Source: Candidatus Heimdallarchaeota archaeon (GTDB lineage Archaea > Asgardarchaeota > Heimdallarchaeia > Heimdallarchaeales > Heimdallarchaeaceae). Taken from it: DNA of 8,290 bases. The notes beneath the pieces were generated by a model that was not told where the DNA came from, ran no database searches, and saw only the letters and a list, made by a program, of their open reading frames with translations. Numbering within the stretch: the first letter of the stretch is position 1; each line of letters starts with the position of its first letter. This document shows, piece after piece, positions 5,701 through 8,290 of the stretch. The translations under genes and the position numbers were made by a program. Where the stretch lies: assembly GCA_023135215.1 (NCBI GenBank), contig JAGLTP010000219.1:1-8290 (forward strand). Direction: 5' to 3'.

Positions 5701-8290
5701 CAAAATTTTTGTATGTGAGAGGAGCAACTAAGAATAATCTCAAGAGTATAAATCTAGACATCCCAAAAGAAAAACTTGTTGTAATCACGGGACCTAGCGG
5801 TTCTGGTAAAAGTTCATTAGCTATAGACACTCTTTTTGCAGAGGGACAGAGAAGGTTTGTTGAATCATTAAGTAGTTATGCTCGACAGTTTCTTACAAAA
5901 GCTGAGAGAGCTGATGTTGATGACATAATTGGTTTGACACCATCAATAGCTATAGATCAGCATTCTATTTCTAAGAATCCAAGATCGACTGTTGCAACAA
6001 CAACAGAAATTTATGATTATCTTCGACTTCTTTATGCAAAAGTGGGTATTCCTCATTGTCCAGTATGCAACATTGTATTGAAAAATAGAACGACAGATGA
6101 AATAGCTAAATTAGTAGCTAAGGATTTTGAATCTAAAAAAATAATTATCGCATCTTCTTTAACTAATGGAGAAGAAGTCAATATTAAGGAAACTATCAAG
6201 GAACTTCAGAAGCAAGGATATAATAGAGTTGTAATAGATGGGAAAGACTATCAAGTAGATGAACAGATAGAAGTAAAGAAATCTTCCTCTTTATCAGTAG
6301 TCATTGATAGAACAGAAGTGAATAAAGAAAATATATCAAGAATCTCTGAATCAATAGAAGCTGCGGTTAGTGTAGGAAAAGGAAGGGTTGAGATATATGA
6401 AAATGGTGAGAGAAGTACTCATTCAATTAATGCAGAATGTATAGATCATGAATATGAAACTCCTTCTGAAATCCATCCAAGACTTTTCAGTTTTAATCAT
6501 TATTCAGGAGCATGTCCTAATTGTACAGGACTGGGAACTATACGCAAATTCGACATAAGAAAGATAATCAAGAATTGGGATAAATCGATAAGTCAAGGAG
6601 CTATAGGTCCGTATTCTTCTCAAAGGATGTCTAATCCTAATTCGTGGAGGAGAGCGATGATTGATTCCGTAGCAAAATATTTCGGTTTCACAATGGACAC
6701 TCTAATGAAGGATTTAACTCCTCAACAACTGGATGGTTTATTCTACGGCTCAAAAGGTAAAGATGTACCAATTAGAATCATTCGAGAAAGAGAAAAATCT
6801 TCTTCAGAATATACTAGAAGAGGACCATGGGAAGGACTAATTCTCAGATGGGACAATTGGATGGCTGCTGAAACTGAATCAAGATACATTAGTCAAAGAA
6901 AGGATCAAATGCATCAATACTATAGTGAGTATAAATGTTCTGATTGTAATGGAAGAAAATTAAAACCAGAAGTTCTTGCGATAACTGTAGGAGATAAATC
7001 GATAAACGACCTTTCCACTTATGCTGTTGATGATTTTCTTGACTTCCTTAATACTTTGAAGCTTAATAAGAGAAGAGCTAAGATAGCTGATAGAATTCTA
7101 GTTGAATTAAAGAAAAGAGCTCAATATCTTACTGATGTTGGTTTGAGTTACTTAACATTAGATAGGCGTTCAAGCACGTTATCCAATGGAGAAGCCCAGA
7201 GAATAAGACTTGCTTCACAGATTGGGAGTGGACTTATAGGTGTCACCTATGTTCTAGATGAACCAACAATAGGCTTACACCCAAGAGATATAGATAAGCT
7301 ACTTACTACTCTAAAGCAATTGAGAGATAATGGAAATCATGTAATCGTTGTTGAGCATGATGACATCATAATTAAAGAATCAGATCACATGATTGAACTT
7401 GGTCCACTAGGTGGAGATCAAGGGGGAGATGTAGTTGCTGAAGGGAGTACTACTGAACTTTTGCAACGAGAAGATTCTTTGACTGCAAGCTATCTTTCTG
7501 GTTCAAAGAAAATTAAAACACCTAAGAAACGAAGGAAAGCAGAATCCTCTATTAAATTAAAAGGAGCAGCTCAAAATAATTTGAAAAAAATAGATGTTGA
7601 ATTCGGAAAAGGAATAATCACTGCAGTAACTGGTGTTAGTGGAGCTGGTAAATCATCTTTAGTAATTGACACACTTCAGAAGGGGCTTGAAAAGAACATT
7701 CAGGGCAAAAGAACTGAAGTTGGCAAATATAAATCACTTACAAATTTTGAAGGTATAAACAAAGTAATAGTTGTTGATCAATCCTCTTTGAGCAAATCAA
7801 GAAGGTCAAATCCATCAACATATTTAGGAGTGCAAGATGATATAAGAAATTTCTTTGCTCTTTTACCAGAATCAAAAGCAAGAGGTTTCACGCCAGGTCA
7901 TTTCAGCTTCAATACTTACAAAGGTCAATGTAATGAGTGCCGAGGATTAGGACATAAAAGAATAGAATTGCTCTTTCTTTCAGATGTTTGGGTTTTATGC
8001 CCGAGTTGTAAAGGGAAGAAGTACAAAAAGCCTATTCTCACATCAAGATATAGAAAGAAGTCTATTGCAGATATTTTAGAGATGACTATAGAGGAAGCGC
8101 GTGAACTATTTTCGAATATTGAAAAGATAAGTAGACCTCTTCAATTAGCGGTTGATGTAGGATTAGGGTATCTAAGAATGGGACAACCAACAACAACAAT
8201 AAGTGGAGGGGAAGCAGAAAGATTGAAAATAGCTAGAGAATTATCAAAGAAAACTCATGATAAGAGTATTTACATGCTCGATGAACCATC
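2787..8290 (+). CDS. uvrA: Tandem double-length UvrA, excinuclease ABC subunit A (3' end outside window)
   Basis: Damage-recognition ATPase of nucleotide excision repair. The frame is open for 1834 codons to the window edge and holds two UvrA modules, where one is usual (about 940 residues). Module 1 has Walker A GISGSGKSS at 33-41, a zinc site C252/C255/C276/C279, signature LSGGE 497-501 with Walker B YVLDEPS 520-526, second Walker A GVSGSGKSS 650-658, zinc site C749/C752/C772/C775, signature ISGGE 839-843 and LDES 865-868. Module 2 repeats the order: Walker A 1002-1010, C1218-x2-H1221/C1243/C1246, LSNGE 1465-1469, LDEP 1490-1493, Walker A SGAGKSS 1618-1624, C1715/C1718/C1738/C1741, ISGGE 1805-1809, LDEP 1831-1834. 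UvrB-binding regions (about 130-245 and 1100-1210) are recognisable in both, so both modules might load UvrB. About 100 residues remain beyond the edge, for a total near 1930. Double-length UvrA is known, as I recall, from Chlamydia. No uvrB or uvrC is in view. Confidence 0.95.
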   Translation, partial: MAKNSIEVIGAQENNLRNISVEIPHDKFIVISGISGSGKSSLAFDTIYLEAQRRYMETLSAYARQFIGNFDRPQVEHIDGLRPTISIDQKTISRNPRSTVGTLTEIYDYMRVLFARVGIPHCPSCKIRIEAQPSDQVIEQIFASFEGQRIKIVAPMFEKRKGEYRKELVQWKEDGYIRLIVDGKEVNLDDEEVQLERYVAHDIEIIVDRNKCERKNEPLILDSVNLALELTKGRIKIIGEKEERVYSTKLVCPQCGLAVNEFNPRDFSHNTAVGACQRCKGLGNVAEISPQKFIVDPSLSIADGAIATMTKNKKHITYASIGLKNINVIAQENGFDINTPIKNLSEEQLDKLLYGTGNREYHLTWNWDSQAAKWSGKGEWTTRWRGLITATMEAYYRLTSEHRRKMLEELMEKTKCPDCKGMRLKPESLAVLFNGKNIAELNKLEIDKCLKFFEEVKLTREEEIIGKPLLKEIKNRLSFLLKVGLHYLTMNRAASELSGGEAQRTRLATQIGSKLQGVNYVLDEPSIGLANRDNQKLLSSLKTLRDGGNTVIVVEHDEDTLRSADLLLDLGPGAGDEGGEVLFLKDPKELSEKDSKKSITAKYLLGLDEIEIPKKRRTSKKFLTLKGASHNNLKQIDVSIPLGTFTCVTGVSGSGKSSLVADTLYPILVNKLHNGKQRPGRYKSLDGLENIDKVVVINQSPIGRTSRSNPATYTKVMDHIRDLFATIPTAKLRGYTKTRFSFNTKLGRCEACKGHGYNKIEMTLLPDVEVECEICKSKRYDDETLKIKYRGHSIADILNMTISRAMGVFENIPKIHRILQTLIDVGLDYIQLGQSSTTISGGEAQRIKLSRELSKISTGKTLYILDESTTGLSFEDIKKLLNVLQRLVDKGNTVLIIEHNLDVIKVADFVIDLGPEGGEENGGYLVDLGTPEEILENELSYTGQALKKVLTDDYKEEEEEPTKVEEEDLDPSKFLYVRGATKNNLKSINLDIPKEKLVVITGPSGSGKSSLAIDTLFAEGQRRFVESLSSYARQFLTKAERADVDDIIGLTPSIAIDQHSISKNPRSTVATTTEIYDYLRLLYAKVGIPHCPVCNIVLKNRTTDEIAKLVAKDFESKKIIIASSLTNGEEVNIKETIKELQKQGYNRVVIDGKDYQVDEQIEVKKSSSLSVVIDRTEVNKENISRISESIEAAVSVGKGRVEIYENGERSTHSINAECIDHEYETPSEIHPRLFSFNHYSGACPNCTGLGTIRKFDIRKIIKNWDKSISQGAIGPYSSQRMSNPNSWRRAMIDSVAKYFGFTMDTLMKDLTPQQLDGLFYGSKGKDVPIRIIREREKSSSEYTRRGPWEGLILRWDNWMAAETESRYISQRKDQMHQYYSEYKCSDCNGRKLKPEVLAITVGDKSINDLSTYAVDDFLDFLNTLKLNKRRAKIADRILVELKKRAQYLTDVGLSYLTLDRRSSTLSNGEAQRIRLASQIGSGLIGVTYVLDEPTIGLHPRDIDKLLTTLKQLRDNGNHVIVVEHDDIIIKESDHMIELGPLGGDQGGDVVAEGSTTELLQREDSLTASYLSGSKKIKTPKKRRKAESSIKLKGAAQNNLKKIDVEFGKGIITAVTGVSGAGKSSLVIDTLQKGLEKNIQGKRTEVGKYKSLTNFEGINKVIVVDQSSLSKSRRSNPSTYLGVQDDIRNFFALLPESKARGFTPGHFSFNTYKGQCNECRGLGHKRIELLFLSDVWVLCPSCKGKKYKKPILTSRYRKKSIADILEMTIEEARELFSNIEKISRPLQLAVDVGLGYLRMGQPTTTISGGEAERLKIARELSKKTHDKSIYMLDEP
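2802..5639 (+). other. UvrA module 1 (residues about 6-951)
   Basis: First complete UvrA unit. It keeps canonical landmarks in both ATPase domains, including DQSPIGRT-like NQSPIGRTSRSNPATY before the second zinc module and all eight zinc-site cysteines. C122-x2-C125 and C416-x2-C419 pairs are also present. Oddities are LDES in place of LDEP after the second Walker B, and GQSSTT for the usual GQPATT before its signature. On these features it looks like the better conserved half and the likelier catalytic one. Confidence 0.85.
5640..5702 (+). other. Acidic linker between UvrA modules (residues 952-972)
   Basis: The 21-residue stretch begins DDY, runs through five consecutive Glu (956-960) and a second Glu-rich patch (965-967), and ends LDPS just before the second module's opening KFLYVRGATKNNL. 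It looks flexible and highly charged. No stop codon, Shine-Dalgarno plus start, or frame change separates the modules, so fusion is seen directly. Confidence 0.75.
5703..8290 (+). other. UvrA module 2 (residues from 973, cut at window edge)
   Basis: Second UvrA unit, with corresponding motifs 966-969 residues after those of module 1. The zinc pair that is C252-x2-C255 in module 1 is C1218-x2-H1221 here. The first signature is LSNGE, and the second ATPase domain has SGAGKSS, VDQSSLSKSRRSNPSTY in place of the conserved DQSPIGRTPRSNPATY, and GEAER for GEAQR. All Walker A lysines (K1008, K1622) and the Walker B Asp-Glu pairs remain, so ATP binding is probably kept. The pattern suggests relaxed or specialised function. 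Confidence 0.85.

Noticed and set aside
3971..5830. Several 60-90 codon minus-strand open frames inside the double uvrA
   Set aside because: All sit opposite strongly conserved UvrA motifs, so the plus-strand frame explains them; none shows a recognisable domain or start signal.
2787..8290. Tandem uvrA as an assembly duplication
   Set aside because: The modules differ throughout at protein and DNA level and are joined by a distinct in-frame acidic linker, so a duplicated contig segment does not explain them.

Overview
The window is AT-rich and most likely archaeal. Several genes are preceded by TATA-like boxes (TTTATAAA, TTTATATA, CCTTAAAT) at the spacing expected of archaeal TBP-dependent promoters. 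One gene (the transporter at the left edge) appears leaderless. Others use GGTG or AGGTG Shine-Dalgarno sequences a few bases before ATG or TTG. The low GC, AGA-rich coding and an FLVCR-like transporter would suit an Asgard-type or other mesophilic archaeon, but lineage cannot be fixed from sequence alone and a bacterial host is not excluded.

Layout. On the minus strand, reading right to left, are a pyridoxamine-phosphate-oxidase-like flavoprotein (1610-2077), a pirin with its full metal-binding set (679-1530), and the N-terminal half of a 12-TM major-facilitator transporter resembling FLVCR heme/choline carriers (1-587, cut by the window edge). On the plus strand are a small SRPBCC/AHSA1-type ligand-binding protein (2227-2673), divergent from the flavoprotein, and then the dominant feature: an open frame from 2787 to beyond the right edge (at least 1834 codons) that encodes two complete-looking UvrA modules in tandem.

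The double UvrA. A single UvrA of about 940 residues has two ABC ATPase domains. Here four Walker A motifs, four signature motifs and four Walker B motifs lie in one polypeptide, with corresponding motifs of the two modules 966-969 residues apart and a short acidic linker between the modules (about 952-972). Such a chain would hold in cis the UvrA dimer that normally forms in trans at the start of nucleotide excision repair. The modules are clearly diverged. The second has LSNGE for LSGGE, a Cys-x2-His in place of a Cys-x2-Cys zinc pair, and a weakened DQSPIGRT-type segment. The first has LDES for LDEP in its second ATPase domain.

The small genes are each preceded by their own promoter candidate, so they look like single-gene units and not one operon. 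Pirin, the flavoprotein and the SRPBCC protein are all small generic redox, stress or ligand-binding families, and no shared pathway can be shown. Regulatory-looking DNA includes a 7-1-7 palindrome beside the transporter TATA box and a perfect 9-bp inverted repeat bracketing the flavoprotein start codon. No RNA genes, mobile elements, CRISPR arrays or gene-free stretches over 300 bases were seen.
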